Shown here: positions 1-9,357 of the stretch, piece after piece
How positions within the stretch are numbered: position 1 is the first letter of the stretch
Layout: the number at the start of each line of letters is the position of its first letter
Origin: Thiodiazotropha sp040506275
Lineage (GTDB): Bacteria > Pseudomonadota > Gammaproteobacteria > Chromatiales > Chromatiaceae
Length of the DNA: 64,000 nt
Assembly: GCA_040506275.1 (NCBI GenBank)
Contig: JBEVXD010000002.1
Coordinates: forward strand, 310,001-374,000
Direction of reading: 5' to 3'
Program-made: the position numbers and the translations under genes
The notes under the pieces: generated by a model
The model's database searches: none
What the model was told of the DNA's origin: nothing
Seen by the model: the letters and a program-made list of their open reading frames with translations, nothing else

Positions 1-1
1 T

Positions 2-3000
2 GATGTCAACCTGATAGATCCTGCAATGGCTGGAGATGAAGGCGTCTATGCACCTTATGCAGGTGATACCCGCCCGCTATGTGACATGAAGCAGGTACCA
101 CTCTCTTCTGCACAGAACGCTGCAGCTGAGTTCTTCGTCATGACTCATGTGCCAAAAGCAGGCAATATTTCGGGTGTCATCCTGAATGACCTGGCCAATG
201 AGTTTGATCCAAGTGCACCAGCATTTGGTGAGAAGTATGCACCACCTCATGTACCGGTTGCCTTCTATGACTGGAATGGTGATCTGGTGAGCCGGGTCTA
301 TGCTGATGAGAATGGTCGCTTTGACGCCCTGGTCCCTTCGACCTCAACAGCTAATCTGCCCATGCCATCCGGTATGTCTCCTAACATGCTGGTCTCCTGC
401 ATGAATGACGCGGGTCCGATCAAGAATCCGCAATATGATCCATCTACAGATACTGGTGATGGTATCGATGCAAATGGGCAGTCTGCACTGATTATCGATC
501 CTTACTTCGATAAACAGTACAGCCAGTTCTGTTACACCTTCCAGTATATGCCTGGAGTCATAACCTATCTGGATACTCCAGTGGTTCAGGTTGCTGCATT
601 TGCTGGCCCAGGACAGTTCCCGGTTGACTGCGAACGTCCCGACTCGACTCCGATGATCTCGTCGGTGAAGCGTCGCAACAGCAGTGGTGGTGGCGGTCCT
701 TTCGCTCTACCTGGGCAGGAGATCCGCATCAACTCTATGGGTAACAATGTAGTTGTGCCTAATCCTGAGTGGGACGGTATTGATCTTGCACTGAAGACAA
801 CAACCCGTGACTATCGCTTCTCAGCAGCTGCCGAAGCCTGGATTGAGGATGCCACTGGTAATCGATCTCCACTGACAGTAACTGCTGGAAATGGTAACCG
901 GATCTTCGCAACTGTACCTGCGGGCACTTCTGCTGGTGAATATCAACTGACTGTTGTTAACAGTGACGGTGCTGAAACACCCATCGGTGTGACACTGACA
1001 GTTGGTGTTGATGTTGCCGGTACTGAGATGGGCGTACGGGGCAATGGTGACTTCTACAACGTTGTCAGTATTCCATCTGCTCAATATCCCACTATTCAGT
1101 CTGCCATTGGTAATCCACTGGAAGGTCAACCTGGTGTTGAAGCTGGTGATCTGATTCTGGTTGCACCTGGTGTGTACGATGAGATGGTCATTATGTACAA
1201 GCCGGTTAAGCTTCAGGGTTGGGGCGCTGGCGCAGTAACAATCAATGCCAGAAAGTCTCCAACTGAGAAGATCATCGCCTGGCGTGCACTTGCCCAGTAT
1301 CTGGTGGATGAAGGTTCTGTTACACAGACACCTGGTCAGGTGAATGCACCTTTTGGCTTCCCCGGTCTGAACAACGGTGCCTTCCCAACTGAAGAGGGTG
1401 CAGGTGTATTCGTAGCCGGTATCCGTAACGGCATTAACCGTTTTGGTCACCCCCGTAACCGGGGTGCCAGGATTGATGGTTTTACCATAATCGGTGCCAG
1501 CACCGGTGGCGGTATCATCGCCAATGGCTTCAACCAGTTCCTACATATTGCTAACAATCGTTTGACTGCCAACTCAGGCTTCAACGGTGGTGGTATCCGG
1601 ATCGGTCATCCTGACCTGACCCATGTTATTGCTAACGAAAACGATCCAAGCTTTGTGAATGGCAATCCAAACCAGGAAGTTGGTTCGCTGGTCTATGATG
1701 ATGCAGTTAACGACCAGGTTCGTATTCACCACAACCATATCAGCCAGAACGGTACCCTTAACGGTGCGGGTGGCGGCATCTCTCTGAATACCGGCAGCGA
1801 CAGTTATCGCGTACAGAAGAACTGGGTCTGTGGTAACTTCAGCCAGGGCGGCGGTGGCGGTATCGCTCACCAGGGTATTTCCCGCAATGGTCTGATTGAG
1901 GATAACACCATCCTCTTCAACGAGACCTTCCGTCAGACTCCCGGTAGTGCACCAGCTGGTGGTGGTATCCTGGTTACAGGTCTGCCAGCACTGATACCAG
2001 AAGATGAGACGGGTCTGCTACTTTCACCTGGAACAGGCCACGTCACCATCGACTCCAACCTGATCAGGGGTAATCTGACAGGCGCCGGTGACGGCAGTGG
2101 TATCATGCTCTCCAGCATCAATGGTCAGGATATCGGTCAGAGTCTGGGCGCACGTGGTCCTTGGTATCGTGTGTTGGTATACAACAACATGATCGATAAC
2201 AACGTCGCTGGTGTAGCAGGGGCCTTGGCTCTGCTCGATTCGCCTAAGGTATTTATCCGTAACAACACAGTCGCCAACAACGACTCGACGGCTACCGGAT
2301 CTCAGGCCTTCGCACCTAACTCACCAAATCTCTCCACAGCTATGCCAGCGGGTATCGTCTCCCGTTATCACAGTGATGTGATGGATCAGTTGCTGAACCT
2401 GGATGAAAACTTTGGTGATGTCTTTGTCGATCCGGATGTGTTCGGCAGTCGTCCACAAGGTTCAGATTTCTCTGATCCTGTTCTGCGTGACTCGATTGTC
2501 TATCGCAACCGTTCATTCTTCTGGACCAATTTCGATGATCCAAACACCTTGGCCATTGAAAATAGTCTTGTGCCTGCAACCTGCACTACACCTGCGGCGC
2601 CTGCGGGTAACGGAACCTGCGATATCACGACGGTTCCGGTGGAAGACTTTTCACGGGATCTGGCGGTGTTGAACGGTCTTGGCGTGAGTCCTGATTTCAC
2701 TCTTAACCCACGTAGATCAATGCTCCTGGCCGGTACGTCTTACCACCCAAACAACACCTATATCACTGGTGATCCTGGTTTTGCCAACGGCTACTTCAAC
2801 GTCGGTCGTAACAATACCTTGTTGTTCAATGAAGCGATCGGGCTGCAGACCGCAGCGGCTTTCGACGAAGGCGGCAACTTCATACAGGTAGCTTATGGTC
2901 CTCTGTCTCTGGTAGAGCCGGGTACAGCTGGAGCAACCCTGTTTGATTACCATCTGGCTGCTGGTTCGCCAGCAATCAACGGTGGCGGCAGTACGCCAGC

Positions 3001-3091
3001 CAACGGTCGGTTGAGTGTTGACTTTGACAATGATCCACGGACACCACAATCAGGCCAGTCCGACATCGGTGCTGATGAGATGGTGCCTTAA
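2..3091 (+). CDS. Secreted right-handed beta-helix protein, 5' end outside window
   Basis: The reading frame is open to the left edge of the window (no stop before the first ATG at 26), so the true start and any signal peptide lie outside. About 1030 codons are visible. The first ~230 residues resemble a repeat/prealbumin-like domain. An Ig/TIG-like segment follows (about 240-340), then a pectin-lyase-type beta-helix (about 345-800) opening with the typical SAQYPTIQSAI signature and rich in repeated NN/GGG turns. The C-terminus (NDPRTPQSGQSDIGADE) matches the 'choice-of-anchor Q' ending of many beta-helix surface proteins. It is the first visible gene of a plus-strand locus with three cupredoxin proteins, 137 bp ahead of the next gene. 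It is probably a structural or surface protein of that system; no catalytic residues are recognisable. The domain class is well supported, the role is inferred. Confidence 0.85.
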   Translation, partial: DVNLIDPAMAGDEGVYAPYAGDTRPLCDMKQVPLSSAQNAAAEFFVMTHVPKAGNISGVILNDLANEFDPSAPAFGEKYAPPHVPVAFYDWNGDLVSRVYADENGRFDALVPSTSTANLPMPSGMSPNMLVSCMNDAGPIKNPQYDPSTDTGDGIDANGQSALIIDPYFDKQYSQFCYTFQYMPGVITYLDTPVVQVAAFAGPGQFPVDCERPDSTPMISSVKRRNSSGGGGPFALPGQEIRINSMGNNVVVPNPEWDGIDLALKTTTRDYRFSAAAEAWIEDATGNRSPLTVTAGNGNRIFATVPAGTSAGEYQLTVVNSDGAETPIGVTLTVGVDVAGTEMGVRGNGDFYNVVSIPSAQYPTIQSAIGNPLEGQPGVEAGDLILVAPGVYDEMVIMYKPVKLQGWGAGAVTINARKSPTEKIIAWRALAQYLVDEGSVTQTPGQVNAPFGFPGLNNGAFPTEEGAGVFVAGIRNGINRFGHPRNRGARIDGFTIIGASTGGGIIANGFNQFLHIANNRLTANSGFNGGGIRIGHPDLTHVIANENDPSFVNGNPNQEVGSLVYDDAVNDQVRIHHNHISQNGTLNGAGGGISLNTGSDSYRVQKNWVCGNFSQGGGGGIAHQGISRNGLIEDNTILFNETFRQTPGSAPAGGGILVTGLPALIPEDETGLLLSPGTGHVTIDSNLIRGNLTGAGDGSGIMLSSINGQDIGQSLGARGPWYRVLVYNNMIDNNVAGVAGALALLDSPKVFIRNNTVANNDSTATGSQAFAPNSPNLSTAMPAGIVSRYHSDVMDQLLNLDENFGDVFVDPDVFGSRPQGSDFSDPVLRDSIVYRNRSFFWTNFDDPNTLAIENSLVPATCTTPAAPAGNGTCDITTVPVEDFSRDLAVLNGLGVSPDFTLNPRRSMLLAGTSYHPNNTYITGDPGFANGYFNVGRNNTLLFNEAIGLQTAAAFDEGGNFIQVAYGPLSLVEPGTAGATLFDYHLAAGSPAINGGGSTPANGRLSVDFDNDPRTPQSGQSDIGADEMVP

Positions 3092-3132
3092 ATGAATAAG
3101 TCAAAATCAACAATAGGTAATTTGTCCCTGAC

Positions 3133-3150
3133 TGCGCCTTGCCAGGCGCA
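3133..3150. other. Short GC-rich hairpin between beta-helix gene and first MCO gene
   Basis: TGCGCC (3133-3138) and GGCGCA (3145-3150) form a 6-bp perfect stem with a 6-nt loop. No T-run follows, so it is not a canonical terminator. It may attenuate or protect the downstream copper-protein message (inference). Confidence 0.3.
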
Positions 3151-3228
3151 GGCCGGCGGACAAACAGAGCTTGAAAGTTATTTAATCATTATGCCAGGCG
3201 GTTACAAGATCACGAGGAGTAACGCCCA

Positions 3229-4503
3229 ATGAAAACGTTTAGCAAAAATACACTCGCAGGAGCCATTGCCTTAACGCTGCTGGGTTTCATGGGCAGCGCC
3301 GGAGCGGTGGTTAATATTCAGTGTCCCGGTGACACCAACGGTGATGCGATTATCGATGATCCAAATGCGCCGACTAACCACAAATGTATGAGCTTGGTCG
3401 CTGGTGATGGTTTCGCAGTCATGTCTGATGACAATCCGATGTATATCTTCGGTTTTGGTAATCAGACTGGAACCGCAGAGACGAATGTTATCGCCAACGG
3501 CATCCTGGATGCTGAGTGGTCGGGCCCTACCATCGAACTCGATGAGGGAGATGAGTTTTGGCTCAACCTGACCAATGTGGGTACGGTGATACGTCCTGAC
3601 CTGTTCGATCCGCACACCATTCACTGGCATGGCTTTCCTAATGCCTCTGCAGTATTTGATGGTGTGCCTGAAGTTTCGATCAGTATCAATATGGGTGCGA
3701 CCCTCTCCTACTACTACAATGTGGTCGAGCCAGGCACCTATCTCTATCACTGCCATGTGGAAGCCACAGAGCATATGGAGATGGGCATGTTGGCCAACCT
3801 CTATGTACATCCTCGTCAGGATGAGACCGGTTGTGTGACACCCAATGTCAACTGTCCAGTTGCCACTCGAAAGGGCGGTACCGCGCCAAACGCACCATTG
3901 GGATATGTCTACAACGACGACGATGGCACCACAGCGTTTGATCATGAAGTGGCCCTGCAACTGTCCAGTTTTGATGCTGAGTTCCATGATGCGAGCCTGT
4001 TTGTTCAACCCCTGCCATTCGCATTGCTGGAGGGTGAATATCCTCAGTTCAACGGTCGAGGCTACCCTGACACCGTAAGGGCAGGCGATCTTCCTCCTCC
4101 TGTTGATGACGCCAACGGTAAGGTCACCGGAACTCCTGGCGAAATCCTCAACAATGGCACGCCATCCCAAACCTTGGATTCAGTGATTGAGGTTAACCAT
4201 GGTGAGAGACTCTTGTTGAGACTTTCGAATGTGGGATTGGATCGTTTCTGGACCATATCAGCCCCTGGTTTGAAGATGACAGTAGTCGGAACCGGTGCTC
4301 GCCATATGCGCGGCGTTGATGGTAAGAATCTCTATCACACCACATCATCTCTGAACTTCGGTGGCGGTGAGACGGTTGACGTGATTCTCGAAACAGCAGA
4401 CATCGCACCAGGGACCTACTTCCTGCATGCAACTGAACTGCACCAGATGAGCAACATGACACAGTTCGATGGCGGCATGATCACTGAGATCGTCGTGAAC
4501 TGA
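3229..4503 (+). CDS. Cupredoxin/multicopper oxidase subunit carrying the N-terminal copper motifs
   Basis: A 424-aa exported protein: Sec signal peptide at residues 1-26 (ends SAGA) and two cupredoxin-like domains. Domain 1 has HTIHWHG (H129, H132, H134) and YHCHVEATEHMEMGM (H174, C175, H176, H182, M187). These give two His-X-His pairs for a trinuclear copper site and a Cys/His/Met set for type 1 copper. Domain 2 (about 240-424) has the fold-like sequence but none of the HPxHxHG or HxH motifs expected in the last domain of a complete oxidase. The missing motifs occur in the next gene, which starts 22 bp downstream behind an AGGAG ribosome site. The start is supported by a GAGG-type site ~12 bp upstream. 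Likely the electron-accepting half of a split periplasmic or surface oxidase; substrate unknown. Confidence 0.88.
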   Translation: MKTFSKNTLAGAIALTLLGFMGSAGAVVNIQCPGDTNGDAIIDDPNAPTNHKCMSLVAGDGFAVMSDDNPMYIFGFGNQTGTAETNVIANGILDAEWSGPTIELDEGDEFWLNLTNVGTVIRPDLFDPHTIHWHGFPNASAVFDGVPEVSISINMGATLSYYYNVVEPGTYLYHCHVEATEHMEMGMLANLYVHPRQDETGCVTPNVNCPVATRKGGTAPNAPLGYVYNDDDGTTAFDHEVALQLSSFDAEFHDASLFVQPLPFALLEGEYPQFNGRGYPDTVRAGDLPPPVDDANGKVTGTPGEILNNGTPSQTLDSVIEVNHGERLLLRLSNVGLDRFWTISAPGLKMTVVGTGARHMRGVDGKNLYHTTSSLNFGGGETVDVILETADIAPGTYFLHATELHQMSNMTQFDGGMITEIVVN

Positions 4504-4525
4504 AGCCAAGCCGAGCTAGGAGATA

Positions 4526-5908
4526 ATGATGATGAGAAAATTACTCAAACAACCTGGACGGCTGATGGGCGTCCTGATGTTGGGTGTTGCGAGTCTGCTT
4601 CCCTGGGCACAGTCTCAGGCGGCACACGACATCCGCGGCATTATGCCGGATGCAAACGGGGTGTTTAACCTATATAGCTTTCCGTTCAATATGAACCTGC
4701 CTGAAGGCACCAGTCTCTATATGTGGGGATTTGGTGACCGGGACGGCGGAGCGGGAGCAACCCATGATGAAGGGCAGGGCTATGCACTGCCACAATATCC
4801 TGCACCGACTTTGATTGTTCAGGAAGGACAGGCGGTTACCATTAACATGACCAATTACGGGGTACCTAATCCGGTATCCATCATTATTACTGGTCATAAC
4901 CTGGATGCAACGGGTGGTACTGCTGGGCTGGTAACTCAATCAGCCAACGTAGGTGAGTCTGTGAGCTACACATTCACGGCCGGCAGCCCGGGTACCTACG
5001 TCTACCACAGTCTTGACGGTTCCAATCCTGGTCTGCATGCAGAAATGGGGTTGCAGGGGGTTATGATCGTGCGCCCTGCAGACGCCAGTCGTTCAGCCTA
5101 CGGTGCAGGTACCTTAACTGACTATGATCAGGAGAATCTCTATCTGATGACAGAGATCGATCCCGATATTCATATTCAGATGGAGAAAGGCCATTACGAG
5201 CATTTCACCAACTCTGATCGCTATGCCAAGGTCTGGTTTATCAACGGCCGTGTTTTCCCCGATCTGTTTCAGGGTGACTACAACAATCTCTTCCCTCATC
5301 AGCCCTATGAGTCATTGGTACAGGCCCATCCCGGTGATATCGTCCTGGTTCGCAATGTCAATGCAGGTCAGGATTCCCATCCCATGCACTACCATGGCGA
5401 AAACCTGCGCTTCATAGGTCGCGACGGCAAAATGCTCAGCTCTGACGGTGTTGAATCCAATCTGGGACGTTCAGACAACACAATGAACTCTGCACCCAAG
5501 CAGACCATTGATGCACTCTGGACCTGGACAGGCAAGGACCTGAACTGGGATATCTACGGTCACGATACCAACCATGTCTGTACGGATGGCGATGGTGACG
5601 GCTTTGGTGATGTTTCAGCTGGCAGTACCTATGAACATGAGTATTGTGAAGACCATGGCAAGGCACTCTCCAATCTGGTCAACATTCCTGGTGTTGGTGA
5701 TCTGACACTGGGTGGCTGGTGGAGTGGTAGCCCCTTCCTGGGTGACACTGGCGATCTGCCTCCGGGTGAAGGTGGTCTGAATCCGTTCGGTGGTTACTTT
5801 ATCGTATGGCACTCCCATGCTGAAAAAGAGCTCACCACATTCGATATCTTTCCAGGTGGTAGCCTGGGCGCAGTTGTCGTCCTTCCGCCCTACGTTGGCA
5901 TTCAATAA
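4526..5908 (+). CDS. Cupredoxin/multicopper oxidase subunit carrying the C-terminal copper motifs
   Basis: A 460-aa protein with a signal peptide (cleavage near AQSQA, about residue 35) and two cupredoxin domains. Domain 1 (about 45-190) is degenerate: the position equivalent to HCH reads YHSLDG and no HWH motif exists. Domain 2 has HPMHYHG (H285, H288, H290) and WHSHAE (H429, H431), the third and fourth His-X-His pairs of a trinuclear cluster. The Cys of the type 1 copper site is replaced by Ser430, so this protein alone cannot hold a T1 copper. Together with the upstream protein it supplies exactly the eight His ligands of a complete MCO. Spacing of 15 bp to the next gene supports one operon. 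An Asp/Gly-rich calcium-like loop (DGDGDGFGD) lies at about 355-363. Confidence 0.88.
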   Translation: MMMRKLLKQPGRLMGVLMLGVASLLPWAQSQAAHDIRGIMPDANGVFNLYSFPFNMNLPEGTSLYMWGFGDRDGGAGATHDEGQGYALPQYPAPTLIVQEGQAVTINMTNYGVPNPVSIIITGHNLDATGGTAGLVTQSANVGESVSYTFTAGSPGTYVYHSLDGSNPGLHAEMGLQGVMIVRPADASRSAYGAGTLTDYDQENLYLMTEIDPDIHIQMEKGHYEHFTNSDRYAKVWFINGRVFPDLFQGDYNNLFPHQPYESLVQAHPGDIVLVRNVNAGQDSHPMHYHGENLRFIGRDGKMLSSDGVESNLGRSDNTMNSAPKQTIDALWTWTGKDLNWDIYGHDTNHVCTDGDGDGFGDVSAGSTYEHEYCEDHGKALSNLVNIPGVGDLTLGGWWSGSPFLGDTGDLPPGEGGLNPFGGYFIVWHSHAEKELTTFDIFPGGSLGAVVVLPPYVGIQ

Positions 5909-5923
5909 GGGGAGAAAGAGACA

Positions 5924-8668
5924 ATGAAAAGGTCAAAAATCATGAATGCTAAGATCAAACCTATCGCTATTGCCTGTGCTTTGGCTCTAGCGAGTGGACC
6001 GGCTATGTCCTTGACAACTGAACATTTAATTGTCAAAGAGTTCACCAAAGTGCTGCCGGATGGCAGTAGTGTGACCATGTGGGGTTATGCGCCAGACGTA
6101 AATGGCGCGTGTTTTGCGATTACACCCGCAGCTACACGCATGACAGCACCAGAGTGCACGGGTCCGGTTGCAACAGCACCTGGGCCTGAGATCGTGGTTC
6201 CACCTACCGATCCAGATCTGCTTTTACGTCTGACAAATTTGTTACCAGTACCGACCTCACTCTTTATGTCAGGTCAGGAAAAGCCTTTTTCCCCGTCAAC
6301 CATGGGACCTACCTGGAATTTCGGACCTCCCGGTGATCGTACTTCTCCAACACAGAAAGTGCGTTCATACGGAGCTGAAGCTGCTGCTAACGGTGGACGG
6401 ATGGGCTATCATTGGCGCGTCACTCAAGGTAATGAAATCACTGATCCTGGTACCTTTACCTACTACTCTGGAACACAGCCCCAATTGCAGGTTTATATGG
6501 GTTTGTATGGTGCTGTGAAAAAGAATTTCGCAGCTGGCGAGGTTTATGAAGGGGTACCATTCGTTAACGAACAGGTCCTCTTCTACAGTGAGATCGATCC
6601 GGATCACAATGCAGCGGTTGCTGCTGGTGATCCCAACTACACCCCCATCCATTACCATCCTGAGTGGTTCCTGATCAATGGCGAACCCTATGTGGACACC
6701 ATGCCGGATATTGCGCTTGGTAATGCGGGAGAACCCACACTACTGCGCTTTTTGAGTGCAGCCAGTGAGAAGCATGTCCCCGTACTACAGGGCTTGCATG
6801 GGGTTATCCATGCAGAGGACGGTGTTCGTTATAACTGGCAGAACAGTGCTGCTGGAGATTTTGAGTACGCTCCCCGTGAACAGTATTCTGTTGGATTGCC
6901 GCCACTGAAAACCAAGGATGTCATCGTCACGCCGGCACTTGCTGGTAGATATGCTGTCTACGATGGTAATGGCTATATGACCAATCCAAGTGATCCTGAT
7001 ATCACAACTGAGGGTGACACGGTTGGTGGTATGCTGCGTTTTCTGAGTTTTGGAACCAGTGTTGCCAATCTGCCTCCGGTTCCTCAACCGGATACACTCA
7101 CAATAGAGTATCCTCTTGATGTCACGACCGGTGTGGAAGGCATTATTAATGTGCTTGCCAACGATTCTGACCCTGAAGGTATGCTTTTGAGTCTGACAGT
7201 TGCCAACACCGATACCACAGTTACTGGTTTAGGTGGTGTTGTGGATTGTCTGCCCGCTGGCGGTTGTACCTTCACCCCAGAGGTCGATATAAACACTGGC
7301 TTTTATGTCCAGGGTAGCGGTACTTTCAACTATGCCGTTTCTGATGGAGTTAATGAGGTTACTGCTCAGGTCTCTGTTGAAATGATTGCTAACGAAGCGC
7401 CGACTCCGGTGAATGATGATGTCACTGTCGAGCCTGGTGCGACACTCGTTTTCAATGTTCTGCTAAATGATCTTGACAATGAGGGTGATGCTCTCGAAAT
7501 CGTCACTCTGGATGCTACAGGCATAACAGAGGGGACACTGACCTGTGTCAATTCAACGGGTGATTGTACCTATGTGGCACCTGCAGTACCGAGTACACAA
7601 CCGCTGGTATTGAACTTCACTTACACCATTACTGACAATGTGAATGTTGAATCAGATCCTCCAACAGGAGCAACAATCACTGTTCAGGAGAATGTCCCAG
7701 TCGCACCTGTTGGTGTAACTGAGCACTATGTGATGCTCGAAGATACTGTTTTGGACGTTGCCGCTCCGGGTGTACTGGATAATGATTCCGATGGTAATGG
7801 CGACCCCATTACTGCGGTATTGGTCAGTGCACCACTGGAAATTCGCGATAACCTTCCAGAATCATTTGTCCTTAATCCTGATGGTTCGTTCCACTATGAG
7901 CCAGCTGCAGATTTCAGCGGCACTACAAGCTTCGTTTACATGGCGAACGATGGAACGCTTAACTCAGATCTGGTGACGGTAACCATTGAGGTAACGCCTC
8001 AGAATGATGCGCCTCAGGCTAATGCTGACACCTTATTGTTGACCGATGCTCTGTTGACCACCCTGGATCCTGATGGCCAGCCACTGGAGACAGTCTTCAA
8101 TATCCCTGCACTGGGTGTATTGGCGAATGATGTCGATCTGGAAGGTGACACCATGACAGTAGCCGAGGTTAACGATCCGGATGGAATTACACCTGAACTG
8201 GTTGGTGTGGATGGCGCTGCCACCATAACCGTCGACAGTGTAGCTACCGGTATCGTGGGTAGTCTGACTTATCAGGCAACTGATTCGAATGGTGCTGTCA
8301 GTCTTGATGCACAGGCCGATTTTGTAAGGCTGGTATCGATCAACCGTTCTGAGTACAACCTGCGAGAAGATGCCAATCCTGCAAATGATGATTGGCGCAT
8401 TCGGGGTCGGGCAGATGTCAGTATTCCACCCGGCACTCAGGTACATGTCTACCTGGTTCGCAATGGCGTAGATGTTGCTGAAATAGTCCCTCATGCCAAT
8501 GTCAACGTAAATAACAGCGGTGTGGTACTCAACAACGCCAACAACACTTGGAGTATCAATGCAAACAACATTGGTCCTGAGCCACAAGCTGGCGATACGC
8601 TAAGGGTTGAAGTGGAAGGCTTTGTAGATGCGGTCTACACGAACTATCCTGTGCATATCATGCCATAA
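5924..8668 (+). CDS. Ligand-less cupredoxin protein with cadherin/Ig-like repeats
   Basis: A 914-aa secreted protein with a signal peptide at about 1-29. Residues about 30-375 are two cupredoxin-like domains similar in layout to the two upstream proteins (the VTMWGY strand, an HYHPEWFLINGEPY loop, and a PGTFTYYSG strand where the others have YHCH or YHS). No complete copper motif remains. Residues about 380-800 hold several tandem bacterial Ig/cadherin-like domains with the recurrent 'xVLxNDxDxxGD' calcium-binding-type pattern. The last ~110 residues form another beta-rich domain. It looks like a scaffold or adhesive partner that attaches the oxidase subunits to the surface or matrix (inference). 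The gene starts 15 bp after the previous stop, behind a GGGGAG site. Confidence 0.82.
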   Translation: MKRSKIMNAKIKPIAIACALALASGPAMSLTTEHLIVKEFTKVLPDGSSVTMWGYAPDVNGACFAITPAATRMTAPECTGPVATAPGPEIVVPPTDPDLLLRLTNLLPVPTSLFMSGQEKPFSPSTMGPTWNFGPPGDRTSPTQKVRSYGAEAAANGGRMGYHWRVTQGNEITDPGTFTYYSGTQPQLQVYMGLYGAVKKNFAAGEVYEGVPFVNEQVLFYSEIDPDHNAAVAAGDPNYTPIHYHPEWFLINGEPYVDTMPDIALGNAGEPTLLRFLSAASEKHVPVLQGLHGVIHAEDGVRYNWQNSAAGDFEYAPREQYSVGLPPLKTKDVIVTPALAGRYAVYDGNGYMTNPSDPDITTEGDTVGGMLRFLSFGTSVANLPPVPQPDTLTIEYPLDVTTGVEGIINVLANDSDPEGMLLSLTVANTDTTVTGLGGVVDCLPAGGCTFTPEVDINTGFYVQGSGTFNYAVSDGVNEVTAQVSVEMIANEAPTPVNDDVTVEPGATLVFNVLLNDLDNEGDALEIVTLDATGITEGTLTCVNSTGDCTYVAPAVPSTQPLVLNFTYTITDNVNVESDPPTGATITVQENVPVAPVGVTEHYVMLEDTVLDVAAPGVLDNDSDGNGDPITAVLVSAPLEIRDNLPESFVLNPDGSFHYEPAADFSGTTSFVYMANDGTLNSDLVTVTIEVTPQNDAPQANADTLLLTDALLTTLDPDGQPLETVFNIPALGVLANDVDLEGDTMTVAEVNDPDGITPELVGVDGAATITVDSVATGIVGSLTYQATDSNGAVSLDAQADFVRLVSINRSEYNLREDANPANDDWRIRGRADVSIPPGTQVHVYLVRNGVDVAEIVPHANVNVNNSGVVLNNANNTWSINANNIGPEPQAGDTLRVEVEGFVDAVYTNYPVHIMP

Positions 8669-8674
8669 GTACCA

Positions 8675-8710
8675 GGTGATCGATCCCTGCATGGAGCGGG
8701 ATCGATCACC
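8675..8710. other. Strong intercistronic hairpin
   Basis: GGTGATCGATCCC (8675-8687) pairs perfectly with 8698-8710 around a 10-nt loop. No T-run follows. It sits 6 bp after the stop codon of the cadherin/cupredoxin gene. It may act as a 3' mRNA stabiliser or partial terminator that sets different expression for the two halves of the operon. Confidence 0.6.
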
Positions 8711-8749
8711 GGGTTGGCATAATCTCAAGTTGTAAAAGGTTGGTTGGCT

Positions 8750-9331
8750 ATGAATACTCAAGAATCTACTGAACTGGAAGGCAAGGAGGGCGACCTGCAA
8801 AAGAATCCTCTGTTAATCATCCTGGTTTTGATCGTCTGTGCATCGGTACTGATGGGCTTTGCCCTCGCTGCAAAAGCCGCTGACGAGCCAGTTCCGCAGG
8901 CGGCGGTTAAGAAGAAGGCTGATACTTGGCGCCCCCCTGTCGCTAAAGCCGTAACCCTGGAACCTTTAGTTGACAAGGAGACGGCCAAGCGTATCGCAGA
9001 GAAGTGGGGCGTCGAGATGGTCAGTCTCAGGCTAACTGCCGCAGGCTACATGATCGATTTCCGGTTTCGTGTGTTGGACGTGGAAAAAGCGAATGTCTTT
9101 TTTGACAACCGGTTCAAACCGCTGCTGGTGGTTGAACGCTCAAATGCTAAACTACCTATACCCATGGCGGCGAAGGTAGGCGCTTTCCGTACCACCAATC
9201 GCGGAAAGAACATTAAGCCAGATAAGACCTACTACATGGTCTTCGGAAACCCTGATTCACATGTTAAATCCGGGGAGAAGGTAACCATGGTCATAGGGGA
9301 CTTTAAAGCCGCAAATTTGACTGTCAATTGA
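8750..9331 (+). CDS. Small membrane-anchored protein of the MCO locus, unknown
   Basis: About 193 aa, not recognised. I prefer the ATG at 8750 over the in-frame TTG at 8744 because AAGG lies 10 nt upstream of it. An acidic N-terminal cytoplasmic stretch is followed by one membrane helix (about 20-43) and a periplasmic Lys/Pro-rich linker. A soluble domain (about 75-190) contains a KRIAEKWGVEMVSLRLTAAG segment and ends in beta-rich sequence. Only one transmembrane helix and no cysteine-based metal site are visible. Its place between oxidase subunits and the Calx-beta protein suggests an inner-membrane accessory factor, but no function can be assigned. Confidence 0.72.
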   Translation: MNTQESTELEGKEGDLQKNPLLIILVLIVCASVLMGFALAAKAADEPVPQAAVKKKADTWRPPVAKAVTLEPLVDKETAKRIAEKWGVEMVSLRLTAAGYMIDFRFRVLDVEKANVFFDNRFKPLLVVERSNAKLPIPMAAKVGAFRTTNRGKNIKPDKTYYMVFGNPDSHVKSGEKVTMVIGDFKAANLTVN

Positions 9332-9357
9332 ACCACTTATCATAAAGAGATGGATAT

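Noticed and set aside
821..1450. Minus-strand 209-codon frame inside the beta-helix gene
   Set aside because: It is antisense to a clear secreted-protein gene, with no ribosome site or domain.
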